Part shown: one piece after another, positions 15,956 through 22,458 of the stretch
Layout of the letters: each line of letters begins with the position of its first letter
Numbering within the stretch: the first letter of the stretch is position 1
Assembly: GCA_910584965.1 (NCBI GenBank)
Contig: CAJUDZ010000046.1
Span: 1 to 22,458, forward strand
Direction of reading: 5' to 3'
Length of the DNA stretch: 22,458 nucleotides
DNA from: an uncultured Lachnospiraceae bacterium
GTDB taxonomy: Bacteria; Bacillota; Clostridia; Lachnospirales; Lachnospiraceae
Notes under the pieces: generated by a model
The model's input: the letters and a program-made list of their open reading frames with translations, nothing else
The model's database searches: none
What the model was told of the DNA's origin: nothing
Position numbers and translations under genes: made by a program

Positions 15956-16732
15956 TTATTCTCTGATACCGTTATAATCATCGCCCATGATTTTTTCCAT
16001 TGTATCTTCGAAAGGCTCGCCATAGATGGCTTCCCACGTCCTGTTAAAGTTTTCGCGTTCCACCGGATCAACGAGAACGGGAACAACGGTAGAAGCAACG
16101 ATGATCACATTGAAAACCAGACCGGTAACGGCACAGATGACACCTGTCCGCGCTTTGGAAGGCAGCTTTGTGCTGCGCCTTCTGGAAAGTACGGCCAGCA
16201 TAATTGCCACACCGGCCAGTGAAAAAGTCGGATAAATCGGAAAAATCAGACCAAAACCGAGGGAAACGATGCCGCAGATCATTGCGGCTTTGGCAAGACT
16301 GCCGCCCGGTTCCGATACGGGAATCTGATAATTACTCCGGTCATAATATGGATAATGGCTGTTATACCCGTTCTGCCGGCCATAATTGCCGGAAGGATAC
16401 CCGCCGGAATATGGGGGGTGGCTGCGGTTCGGATATTGACTGCCATAAGGTGTGTTGTTTTGGTTCGGAACGTTTCCGCTCTGGCGGGATGCACTCTGAC
16501 CATTTCCGCAAGGCTGCTGTACGGCGCCGTTGTCCCCGCAGGGCTGTTGTGAGGCGTTATCGCTTCCGCTTCCGTAAGGCGGCGGCACAGAGCCGTTACC
16601 CGGCCCATAGGACTGCGGCGGTGCCGGATAGGGCGTGCCGTTCCCGTAAGGAGGCCGTCCCTGATAAGGCTGCCCCGGCTGATTTACAGGAGTCTCCTGA
16701 TCATCCGTTTGTCGTTTTTCCTGAAAATCCAT
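15956..16732 (-). CDS. Membrane protein with Pro/Gly/Gln/Tyr-rich cytoplasmic tail and DUF4190-like helices
   Basis: A 258-residue protein. Residues 1 to about 140 are low complexity, rich in Pro, Gly, Asn, Gln and Tyr, with repeated QQPCG and PYG/YPxG motifs. Two hydrophobic stretches follow: AKAAMICGIVSLGFGLIFPIY into a second pass, and GVICAVTGLVFNVIIVASTV, similar to DUF4190-type membrane domains. The C-terminal tail is short and acidic. GGAGGAAA precedes the ATG at 16732. Its cysteines in the repeats are unusual for such tails. It heads a probable minus-strand operon with the two genes that follow. Function is unknown. Confidence 0.75.
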   Translation of the reverse strand: MDFQEKRQTDDQETPVNQPGQPYQGRPPYGNGTPYPAPPQSYGPGNGSVPPPYGSGSDNASQQPCGDNGAVQQPCGNGQSASRQSGNVPNQNNTPYGSQYPNRSHPPYSGGYPSGNYGRQNGYNSHYPYYDRSNYQIPVSEPGGSLAKAAMICGIVSLGFGLIFPIYPTFSLAGVAIMLAVLSRRRSTKLPSKARTGVICAVTGLVFNVIIVASTVVPVLVDPVERENFNRTWEAIYGEPFEDTMEKIMGDDYNGIRE

Positions 16733-16760
16733 AGTGTTTCCTCCGAATATATAAATGCAG

Positions 16761-16797
16761 GAAAAACAAATGTCTGTTTTGCAGACGTTTGTTTTTC
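16761..16797. other. 16-bp hairpin in the 5' leader of the minus-strand operon
   Basis: GAAAAACAAATGTCTG (16761-16776) pairs with CAGACGTTTGTTTTTC (16782-16797), with one T-G pair, around the loop TTTTG. It lies between the minus-strand promoter (16813-16821) and the start codon at 16732, so it is in the transcribed leader. The T-rich side faces the + direction, where no gene ends, so a terminator role is doubtful. Confidence 0.6.
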
Positions 16798-16812
16798 TTT
16801 TGCACCTAATAT

Positions 16813-16821
16813 ATTATATCA
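16813..16821 (-). promoter_or_regulatory. Extended -10 promoter of the minus-strand operon
   Basis: On the minus strand the sequence reads TGATATAAT, an extended -10 with perfect TATAAT at 16813-16818. The -35 region has no good match. It is about 80 bases upstream of the 16732 start codon and diverges from the padR promoter. Confidence 0.6.
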
Positions 16822-16855
16822 CAGGAGTTTGAAAATTAACAGAGAAAAATGAATC

Positions 16856-16884
16856 TTGACACGGATGTGATTATAGGATACTAT
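16856..16884 (+). promoter_or_regulatory. Strong promoter for padR
   Basis: TTGACA (16856-16861, perfect) and TACTAT (16879-16884) are 17 bases apart. The palindromic operator begins within the -10 hexamer. Confidence 0.85.
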
Positions 16885-16908
16885 GTATTTAGTAATGCTA
16901 AATACATA
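16882..16908. promoter_or_regulatory. PadR-type operator palindrome
   Basis: TATGTATTTAG (16882-16892) is followed by TAATG and the exact inverse CTAAATACATA (16898-16908), 11-bp arms in all. ATGT and ACAT half-sites are typical of PadR-family operators. It overlaps the end of the -10 (TACTAT) and the likely start point, so binding should block transcription of padR and its downstream genes. Confidence 0.85.
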
Positions 16909-16939
16909 TGACGGATAAGAAAAGGAGCACGTATACTAA

Positions 16940-17314
16940 ATGCAGGAGAAGTATGAACGGCAGATGAAAAAAGGGGTTCTGGACATGCTGGTGATGCGGC
17001 TTCTCCTGGAGGAAAAAAAGTACGGCTACCAGTTGATTACGGAATTAAAGGAAAGAGGCGGCGCACTTTTTGGGCTGAAAGAAGGTACGCTTTATCCGAT
17101 TCTGTACCGTCTGGAGGATGAAGGGCTGATCGAAAGCAGATGGGCCGGGGCAAAGGACCGGCAGCCGCCCAGAAAATATTATATGATGACGGATAAGGGG
17201 CGGATGGCGCTTTCTGAAATCTATCAGGTATGGCGGCAGATTGCGGACGGCGTTGACCGTCTGATGAAGCAGGAGGAATCCGGGAAAGGAAAAGGGCAGA
17301 GTCCTGCAGACTGA
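16940..17314 (+). CDS. PadR-family transcriptional regulator
   Basis: A 124-residue protein with the PadR winged helix: LDMLVMRLLLEEKKYGYQL, then LFGLKEGTLYPILYRLEDEGLI (recognition helix and wing) and RKYYMMTDKGRMAL. The C-terminal helix (about 90-115) is for dimerisation. It is the short PadR type. AAAGGAG (16921-16927) lies 12 bases before the ATG. Its promoter carries an 11-bp palindrome, so it likely represses itself and the next genes. The following HAAS-domain membrane protein is the usual PadR partner and is thought to relay envelope signals, inferred here from order alone. Confidence 0.93.
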   Translation: MQEKYERQMKKGVLDMLVMRLLLEEKKYGYQLITELKERGGALFGLKEGTLYPILYRLEDEGLIESRWAGAKDRQPPRKYYMMTDKGRMALSEIYQVWRQIADGVDRLMKQEESGKGKGQSPAD

Positions 17315-17323
17315 AGAAAGGAC

Positions 17324-17983
17324 ATGACGAACGATATGGAAGCGGAAAAGTATGTCAGTGAAATCGTAAAGAAAATAAAATGCACCAGAGCAAAACGACT
17401 GGAAATTCAAAAACAGCTGTTATCTGATATTGCCATGAGGAGGGAAAACGGAGAGTCTCTGGAGCAGATCATGGATAGCATGGGAACGGCCGGGGAAATT
17501 GCGGAGGCCTTTGCCCAGAATCTTCCGGAAGCGGATAAGAAAGCGTATAAGCGTCGGAAAATCCTGATGATTACAACTGTTATTGTTCTGGCTCTGCTTC
17601 TTTTGGGCAGATATGTATGGTGGGTAATTCCCAAGCCGGAAGAACTTACTGATAACGGGAAATATTCTCAGGAAAAGGTGGCCGCCGAAGTGGAAAAGGT
17701 CATTGAAATGCTGAATCAGGACGACTATGCGGCGCTCCGGGAAATGGCAGATGACCGAATGCAGTCAGCTTTAAATCAGGAAACGATCGGAACCGTAAAG
17801 GATTCGATCTGTGCTGACTGGGGACAGATGCAGTCGATTGGATATGTTTATACGGGAGGCATCAGGCAGAAAGGAGATCTGCTGATCGCCACACAGACGA
17901 ATGTTGCTTATGAAAATATCAGCGTTGTTTATACGATTTCGTTTGACGAAGATATGAGGCTGTCCGGGCTGTATATGCGGTAG
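17324..17983 (+). CDS. HAAS-domain (DUF1700-like) membrane protein with DUF3887-like sensor
   Basis: A 219-residue protein with three parts. Residues 1 to about 75 form a helical HAAS/DUF1700-type domain (KKIKCTRAKRLEIQKQLLSDI, then GESLEQIMDSMGTAGEIAEAF). One membrane segment follows (about 82-100). The outside region, about 115-219, resembles DUF3887, an NTF2-like alpha/beta domain (VEMLNQDDYAAL type start, VAYENISVVYTISFDED at the end). It starts 9 bases after padR stops, so the two are one operon. HAAS proteins are known to pair with PadR regulators. The ligand of the external domain is unknown. Confidence 0.82.
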   Translation: MTNDMEAEKYVSEIVKKIKCTRAKRLEIQKQLLSDIAMRRENGESLEQIMDSMGTAGEIAEAFAQNLPEADKKAYKRRKILMITTVIVLALLLLGRYVWWVIPKPEELTDNGKYSQEKVAAEVEKVIEMLNQDDYAALREMADDRMQSALNQETIGTVKDSICADWGQMQSIGYVYTGGIRQKGDLLIATQTNVAYENISVVYTISFDEDMRLSGLYMR

Positions 17984-18024
17984 GCCGCGAAGAAAGAATG
18001 TCTGCAGGAAAAAGGAGGACCGGA

Positions 18025-18348
18025 ATGATTGCTTTTTTCATCTGGCTGCTGATTGGCATTGCGTTCATCAGTTATGGAGTGTATGCGTTTTTTTCAAAAA
18101 AGGCGGTTCCGTTTGGTTTCTGGGCAAATGCGGAAGTGTTTCCCGTTAAGAATGTGCGGGCCTATAACCGGGCGGTCGGCAGGCTCTGGTGCGTATTCGG
18201 CGTTGTCCTTGCGCTTTTGGGAATCCCTCTTTTACAGGGGCAGAACACACCGGGCGTCATCGTTTCCGTTCTGGGAACCATGATCGCGGCGATTGCGGCA
18301 ATGGCCGTATATGTCCTTGTGATAGAAAGGAAATACAGAAATAAATAG
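18025..18348 (+). CDS. Small membrane protein, unnamed family
   Basis: A 107-residue protein with three hydrophobic segments (about 5-23, 53-71 and 75-97) and a conserved-looking loop, FWANAEVFPVKNVRAYNRAVG. The start at 18025 is chosen because AAGGAGGA (18012-18019) lies 5 bases before it. An in-frame ATG at 17998 would add nine basic residues but has only a weak site. This type, with GFWAN and NRAVGRLW motifs, recurs as hypothetical proteins in Clostridia. It ends the padR operon and is followed by a terminator. No function can be given. Confidence 0.75.
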   Translation: MIAFFIWLLIGIAFISYGVYAFFSKKAVPFGFWANAEVFPVKNVRAYNRAVGRLWCVFGVVLALLGIPLLQGQNTPGVIVSVLGTMIAAIAAMAVYVLVIERKYRNK

Positions 18349-18405
18349 AAGGTGTTATTAAATTTATACAGCCGTGCACAGTTTTCTGAACCGTGCCCCG
18401 GAAAG

Positions 18406-18437
18406 AAAGGCTCTTCTTCCTGACAGAAGGGCTTTTT
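18406..18437 (+). terminator. Terminator of the padR operon
   Basis: AAAGGCTCTTCT (18406-18417) pairs with AGAAGGGCTTT (18425-18435), with one bulged G and one G-T pair, and is followed by TTTTT (18433-18437). It lies 58 bases after the small membrane protein gene. A second hairpin, CTGCCGGT/ACCGGCAG (18474-18481 and 18498-18505), follows without a T run. Confidence 0.65.
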
Positions 18438-18529
18438 GCTGCTGTCGTATCTGTTCGTATCCGTACGGGATATCTGCCGGTATATGGCAGGCTTTGGACC
18501 GGCAGAATCAGAATCGCAGAAATTAGGAG

Positions 18530-18558
18530 TGGAAACAACCGGGAAAATCAAGTATAAT
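18530..18558 (+). promoter_or_regulatory. Promoter for tex
   Basis: TGGAAA (18530-18535) and a perfect TATAAT (18553-18558) are 17 bases apart, 50 bases before the tex start codon. Confidence 0.6.
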
Positions 18559-18608
18559 GGAATGGCTGGCAAAACAGCGGTAATACGTGAAAGGAACGGT
18601 TATGGGAA

Positions 18609-20990
18609 ATGGACATTATTGTAAAGCTGAAAGAAGAACTGAAAGTTGAAAAATGGCAGGTGGAAGCTGCCGTCAAATTGATAGATGAGGGGAACACCAT
18701 TCCTTTTATCTCCAGATACCGGAAAGAGGCTACTGGTTCTTTGAACGATGAGGTACTGCGTGATTTATATGAGAGGCTCACATACCTCCGCAATCTGGAA
18801 GAGAAAAAGGAACAGGTATTGAAGAGCATAGAGGAGCAGGGCAAACTGACGGAAGAATTGAAGGAAAGAATCGCGGCGGCAGAAACGATGGTAGTCGTGG
18901 ACGACCTGTACCGTCCGTACCGTCCGAAACGGAAAACGAGAGCCAGCGTTGCGAAAGAAAAAGGGCTGGGCGGTCTTGCGGATTATATCATGGCACAGAA
19001 TGCGGAAGCGCCAATCGAAGAGGAAGCCGCAAAGTATCTGCATGAGGAGGAAGACGCCGCGAAAGCGGTGAAGACGGTGGAAGAGGCCGTTCAGGGCGCG
19101 AAGGATATCATTGCGGAGATGATTTCCGATGAAGCGGATTACCGCATCTATATCCGTGACATTACAATAGAAGAAGGAAAACTCGTCAGCGCTGCAAAAG
19201 ACGAAAAGGCGGAAAGCGTATACGAAATGTATTACGCTTACGAGGAACCCGTGAAAAAAGCCGCCGGACACCGTATTCTGGCGATCAACAGAGGCGAGAG
19301 CGAGAAATTCCTCGCTGTGAAAATAGCAGCTCCGGAAGAACGCATTCTGCAGTTTCTGCGGAAAAAAGTGATAATAAATGACAATGTTGTCACAACACCG
19401 ATTTTGGAAGAAGTAATATCCGACAGTTATGTCAGATTAATTGCGCCCGCGATTGAAAGAGAAATCCGCAGCGATCTGACGGAGAAAGCGGAGGACGGTG
19501 CGATTTCCGTATTCGGAAAAAATCTGGAGCAGCTTTTGTTACAGCCGCCCATCGCGGGTAAAGTGGTGCTTGGATGGGATCCGGCCTTCCGTACCGGATG
19601 CAAACTGGCGGTCGTTGACGAGACCGGCAAGGTGCTCGACACGAAGGTCATTTATCCGACGGCGCCGCAGAATAAAGTAGAAGAAGCCAAGAAAGAGCTC
19701 AAAAGGCTCATCAAAAAATATAATGTTTCCCTGATTTCCGTCGGAAACGGAACCGCTTCCAGAGAATCGGAACAGGTCATCGTCGAACTTTTGAAAGAGC
19801 TGGATTCGCCGGTGCAGTACGTGATTGTCAACGAAGCGGGGGCTTCCGTATATTCGGCGAGCAAACTGGCGACAGAAGAATTTCCGAATTTCGATGTAGG
19901 ACAGAGAAGCGCCGCATCCATCGCGAGGAGATTACAGGACCCGCTGGCGGAACTTGTGAAAATCGACCCGAAATCCATCGGCGTCGGCCAGTACCAGCAT
20001 GATATGAACCAGAAAAAACTGAGCGAAGCCTTAAACGGCGTCGTGGAAGACAGCGTAAATAAGGTCGGCGTGGATTTGAATACGGCTTCCGCGTCCCTGC
20101 TGGAATATGTTTCCGGCGTGACAAAGGTCATCGCAAGGAACATTGTGGATTACAGAGAAACAAACGGACGCTTTACCAGCCGGAAACAGCTTTTGAAGGT
20201 GGCCAAGCTGGGACCGAAGGCTTTTGAACAATGTGCCGGATTTATGCGCATTTCGGACGGCGATAATCCGTTAGACGCGACGAGCGTCCATCCGGAGTCC
20301 TATGAGGCGGCGGAAAAACTGCTTGACAAAATGGGCCTGACGATGGCGGACGTCAAAGAGGCGCAGAAAAAAGCGGCGGCGGAAAAAAAGGCAGGCAAAA
20401 AGGCAGCGGCGGTCAAAGAGAAACCCGTGAAGAAACAGAAAGAAATCGTGATTCGCAATACCAATACGGCTATGGGCAAAGCGCTTGCGGCGGCTATGGG
20501 CGGCGTCGTGCTGGAAGAAGGCCGGAAGGAGGCGAAAATGAAAGAGGCACCCGCGGCCGCGGAGAAGACGGAAGTAACGGTCAGCAGCCTGGAGCGGAAA
20601 ATCAAAGACAAAAAGAAACTGGCGGAGGAACTGGGCATCGGCGAAATTACCCTGACGGACATCCTGAAAGAATTGGAAAAACCGGCGAGAGACCCGCGCG
20701 ACGATATGCCTGCGCCAATCCTCAGAAGCGATGTGCTGGATATGAAAGATTTAAAACCGGGCATGATCTTAAAAGGAACCGTCCGCAACGTCATTGATTT
20801 CGGCGCTTTTGTGGATATCGGCGTGCACCAGGACGGCCTTGTACATGTTTCCCAGATGACGGACAGATTCATCAAACACCCGTTAGAGGCGGTCAGCGTC
20901 GGAGATATCGTCGACGTACAGGTGCTTACCGTCGATGTGGCGAAGAAACGCATCGGGCTGACGATGAAGATCGGACAGGCGGGGAAATGA
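18609..20990 (+). CDS. tex: Tex-family RNA-binding transcription accessory protein
   Basis: A 793-residue protein. The N-terminal Tex helical domain contains IPFISRYRKEATGSL and DDLYRPYRPKRKTRASVAKEKGL. A YqgF-type RNase H fold starts near 315 (VVLGWDPAFRTGCKLAVVD). The HhH pair is VDLNTASASLLEYVSGV (from about 488) and GPKAFEQCAGFMRI. An S1 domain begins near 714 (DLKPGMILKGTVRNVIDFGAFVDIGV at its core) and reaches about 786. A Lys/Ala-rich insert of roughly 75 residues (about 585-660) is not usual in this family. Tex is a conserved nucleic-acid-binding protein linked to transcription and toxin expression in Bordetella and to virulence in pneumococcus. The start at 18609 has AAGGA about 13 bases upstream, a rather long spacing, and is supported by the N-terminal match. 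The last codons overlap a 42-codon ORF. Confidence 0.95.
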   Translation: MDIIVKLKEELKVEKWQVEAAVKLIDEGNTIPFISRYRKEATGSLNDEVLRDLYERLTYLRNLEEKKEQVLKSIEEQGKLTEELKERIAAAETMVVVDDLYRPYRPKRKTRASVAKEKGLGGLADYIMAQNAEAPIEEEAAKYLHEEEDAAKAVKTVEEAVQGAKDIIAEMISDEADYRIYIRDITIEEGKLVSAAKDEKAESVYEMYYAYEEPVKKAAGHRILAINRGESEKFLAVKIAAPEERILQFLRKKVIINDNVVTTPILEEVISDSYVRLIAPAIEREIRSDLTEKAEDGAISVFGKNLEQLLLQPPIAGKVVLGWDPAFRTGCKLAVVDETGKVLDTKVIYPTAPQNKVEEAKKELKRLIKKYNVSLISVGNGTASRESEQVIVELLKELDSPVQYVIVNEAGASVYSASKLATEEFPNFDVGQRSAASIARRLQDPLAELVKIDPKSIGVGQYQHDMNQKKLSEALNGVVEDSVNKVGVDLNTASASLLEYVSGVTKVIARNIVDYRETNGRFTSRKQLLKVAKLGPKAFEQCAGFMRISDGDNPLDATSVHPESYEAAEKLLDKMGLTMADVKEAQKKAAAEKKAGKKAAAVKEKPVKKQKEIVIRNTNTAMGKALAAAMGGVVLEEGRKEAKMKEAPAAAEKTEVTVSSLERKIKDKKKLAEELGIGEITLTDILKELEKPARDPRDDMPAPILRSDVLDMKDLKPGMILKGTVRNVIDFGAFVDIGVHQDGLVHVSQMTDRFIKHPLEAVSVGDIVDVQVLTVDVAKKRIGLTMKIGQAGK

Positions 20991-21115
20991 AAGAGGAGCT
21001 GGAAACCGTAAAGCGCGATGTTAAGCATCTGAAAAAGGAAGCAATTAAAATGCAGGCAATGGATGAGGCAATTCATGATGAAGTCGAGAGAGCACACAGC
21101 ATCATATATTTCTAA
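20987..21115 (+). CDS. 42-residue hydrophilic helical small protein, overlapping the tex stop
   Basis: The ATG (20987-20989) overlaps the tex stop TGA as ATGA, a classic coupling arrangement. The product is charged, with no membrane segment, and is probably one amphipathic helix or coiled coil (MKEELETVKRDVKHLKKEAI and then MDEAIHDEVERAH). No strong Shine-Dalgarno is seen apart from GGCGGGG about 6 bases upstream, as expected when translation is coupled. The reading frame ends just before the ribU promoter. I do not recognise it. It could be a real small protein or a remnant of a longer coiled-coil protein. Confidence 0.55.
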   Translation: MKEELETVKRDVKHLKKEAIKMQAMDEAIHDEVERAHSIIYF

Positions 21116-21121
21116 AACCAC

Positions 21122-21150
21122 TTGATTTTACCACATTCCCGTGGTATCCT
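21122..21150 (+). promoter_or_regulatory. Promoter for the FMN riboswitch-ribU transcript
   Basis: TTGATT (21122-21127) and TATCCT (21145-21150) are 17 bases apart. TG at 21142-21143 gives an extended -10. It lies 20 bases before the riboswitch. Confidence 0.6.
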
Positions 21151-21170
21151 GTTAGAAATACATAAAGGTA

Positions 21171-21383
21171 AGTTCTTCGGGGCAGGGTGAAATTCCCTAC
21201 TGGTGGTGAAACTTGCGGAAGCGGTATATGCAGCGCTGTACCGGTCCGGAAGATAAGTCCACGACCCGGTATATGATGAAAAGCGGCATGACGAAGTATC
21301 GGAAAGTCAGCCGGAAAGCATCATATCCGGCTGATACGGTCAGAATCCGTAACCAACAGTACAGTCTGGATGAAAGAAGAAAA
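21171..21383 (+). promoter_or_regulatory. FMN riboswitch (RFN element)
   Basis: The conserved RFN blocks are present in order: TTCTTCGGGGCAGGGTGAAA (from 21173), TTCCCTACTGGTGGTGA, GTCCACGACCC in the middle, CAGAATCCGTAACCAACAGT, and GTCTGGATGAAAGAAGA near the 3' end. TTCTTC (21173-21178) pairs with GAAGAA (21376-21381) to close P1. A variable stem, TCAGCCGGA with TCCGGCTGA, lengthens the element. RFN aptamers bind FMN and shut off riboflavin genes. The terminator at 21476-21503 would be the expression platform. Confidence 0.95.
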
Positions 21384-21475
21384 ACATTTGCGTATGACAG
21401 GCCTGTTGTCGGAAAATACTGCGTTTCATGATCGGAGTATCGGAAGATTTCGGTTTTTCATAGAAGAATGTGCAC

Positions 21476-21503
21476 AATGCCCCGGATTTTCCGGGGCATT
21501 TTT
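21476..21503 (+). terminator. Intrinsic terminator, riboswitch expression platform
   Basis: AATGCCCCGG (21476-21485) pairs perfectly with CCGGGGCATT (21491-21500), loop ATTTT, followed by TTTTT (21499-21503). It lies between the FMN aptamer and the ribU start codon, the expected place for termination when FMN is bound. I did not find an obvious antiterminator strand by eye. Confidence 0.85.
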
Positions 21504-21616
21504 ATTCTGCAGGAAATTGCTGTAATTGCAGCGGCTGTATGAAGGAACCTCCCTTTTCGTATTAAAAATATTTCAGTCAGCGGAGCGTTATTGTTCCGGA
21601 AATGGAGGAAAAGAAA

Positions 21617-22384
21617 ATGAGTGAACTGTTACAAAGTATTCAGGAGAATGTTATTTTTTTACTGCAGTTTCTTGCGGTAGTCGCAGGGCTTTTTCTTGTG
21701 GCATATGCGGCGGAGAAATATGCGGCGAAACGGACACAGACGACAGAACGGGTTTTGAGCACGAGAAAAATTGCGATGATCGGCATGTTTTCCGCGATCT
21801 CCGCGATTTTAATGCTGTTTGAAATACCGATGCCGTTTGCGCCGGGATTCTATAAGCTGGATTTCAGCGAGCTTCCGGCTCTGATCGCGGCTTTTGCATT
21901 CGGTCCGGTAGCGGGCGTGATGGTAGAGTTTTGCAAAATTATCCTGAAACTGCTGTTCAAATCGACGAGCACGGCGTTTGTCGGCGAACTGGCGAATTTT
22001 GCGGTCGGGTGCAGTTTCCTGCTTCCCGCTTCGATTATTTACCTGTTTAACAAAACAAAGAAAACGGCCGTCATCGGAAGCATTGCCGGTACGCTTTGCA
22101 TGACCGTTTTCGGAACCGCATTCAACGCGGTTTATCTGCTTCCCAAGTTCGCACAGCTGTTCGGCATGCCGATGGAAGCGCTGATCGGCATGGGAACCGC
22201 GATCAACGGAGCGATCACGGGCATTACCAGCTTCGTATGTTTTGCGGTAGCGCCGCTCAATCTCATTAAGGGCGCCAGCGTATCGATCATTACGCTGCTC
22301 GTATATAAACAGTTAAGTCCGGTTCTGAAGACGGCTCATACCAAAAAACAGGTTCAGAAATCGGCATTTCCCAAGACTTCATAA
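21617..22384 (+). CDS. ribU: Riboflavin transporter RibU, S component of an ECF transporter
   Basis: A 255-residue membrane protein: the substrate-binding subunit of the energy-coupling factor importer for riboflavin. The core from about residue 50 matches RibU: TRKIAMIGMFSAISAILMLFEIPMP in two pieces, then YKLDFSELPALIAAFAFGPVAGVMVEFCKIILKLLF split across helices. It has six or so membrane segments. The start at 21617 follows GGAGGA (21604-21609) by 7 bases; an in-frame ATG at 21602 overlaps that site. An extra N-terminal membrane segment (about residues 10-33) makes it longer than the usual RibU of about 200 residues. The FMN riboswitch upstream agrees with the role. EcfA/EcfT subunits are not in the window and are usually encoded elsewhere. 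Confidence 0.93.
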   Translation: MSELLQSIQENVIFLLQFLAVVAGLFLVAYAAEKYAAKRTQTTERVLSTRKIAMIGMFSAISAILMLFEIPMPFAPGFYKLDFSELPALIAAFAFGPVAGVMVEFCKIILKLLFKSTSTAFVGELANFAVGCSFLLPASIIYLFNKTKKTAVIGSIAGTLCMTVFGTAFNAVYLLPKFAQLFGMPMEALIGMGTAINGAITGITSFVCFAVAPLNLIKGASVSIITLLVYKQLSPVLKTAHTKKQVQKSAFPKTS

Positions 22385-22406
22385 CGTAAAAGATATCAGG
22401 GCAGAG

Positions 22407-22445
22407 GGGGCTGTCGCACTAAGTAATTAGTGCGCAGCTCCTTTT
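22407..22445 (+). terminator. Terminator of ribU
   Basis: GGGGCTG (22407-22413) and CGCACTAA (22415-22422) pair with TTAGTGCG (22427-22434) and CAGCTCC (22435-22441), with one bulged T and a GTAA loop, followed by TTTT (22442-22445). It begins 22 bases after the ribU stop. Confidence 0.85.
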
Positions 22446-22458
22446 CTATGCAAAAAAA

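Noticed and set aside
20300..21121. 273-codon minus-strand ORF opposite the end of tex
   Set aside because: Antisense to conserved Tex HhH and S1 domains. Its Ser/Phe-rich low-complexity product is a codon-bias shadow of the Lys/Glu-rich sense strand.
21213..21431. 72-codon + strand ORF within the riboswitch
   Set aside because: It overlaps the conserved RFN aptamer. The product is basic and not recognisable, and the RNA structure explains the conservation.

Overview
The window looks like a chromosomal segment from an anaerobic Gram-positive Clostridia genome, most likely Lachnospiraceae. The base composition is moderate, the Shine-Dalgarno sites are strong GGAGG types, and the gene set fits: a ptb-buk butyrate pair, secA-prfB, PadR with a HAAS-domain partner, DUF975, Tex, and an FMN riboswitch ahead of ribU. 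Species cannot be named from the sequence alone. I see no tRNA, rRNA, CRISPR array, insertion sequence or prophage gene.

Region 1 (1-7530, + strand) is the most unusual part. A (CAGA)n tetranucleotide tract lies directly upstream of a weak promoter and a hairpin. These precede a four-gene, dlt-like acyl-transfer operon: (i) a 1108-residue membrane protein with a duplicated GLUG-like surface region fused to an SGNH/DltD-like domain; (ii) an MBOAT acyltransferase; (iii) a free acyl carrier protein; (iv) an AMP-forming acid ligase fused to a C-terminal nitroreductase-fold flavin domain. The inferred scheme is that an acid is adenylated, loaded on the carrier protein, possibly oxidised or reduced by the flavin domain, passed through the membrane by the MBOAT protein, and placed on an extracellular acceptor by the SGNH domain. 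The substrate is unknown, and the ligase lacks the DltA-type amino-acid signature.

Region 2 (7531-8377) is a single AT-rich methyltransferase gene with its own extended -10 promoter. It looks acquired. Region 3 (8312-10680) holds ptb-buk on the minus strand, which converts butyryl-CoA to butyrate with ATP formation, behind a bidirectional terminator. A divergent promoter region separates it from secA.

Region 4 (10737-14673) is secA-prfB. prfB needs a programmed +1 frameshift, and the in-frame stop at the shift site is UAA instead of the usual UGA. It ends in a hairpin whose loop carries the stop codons of two converging genes. Region 5 (14654-16732, minus strand) is a probable three-gene operon: a Pro/Gly/Tyr-rich membrane protein, an SprA-related HEXXH protein and a DUF975 membrane protein.

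Region 6 (16856-18437) is an apparently self-regulated PadR operon with a clear palindromic operator, a HAAS/DUF3887 membrane protein and a small membrane protein. Region 7 (18530-21115) is tex plus an overlapping 42-codon ORF. Region 8 (21122-22445) is an FMN riboswitch with an intrinsic terminator controlling the riboflavin ECF transporter subunit ribU, closed by a terminator at the window edge.
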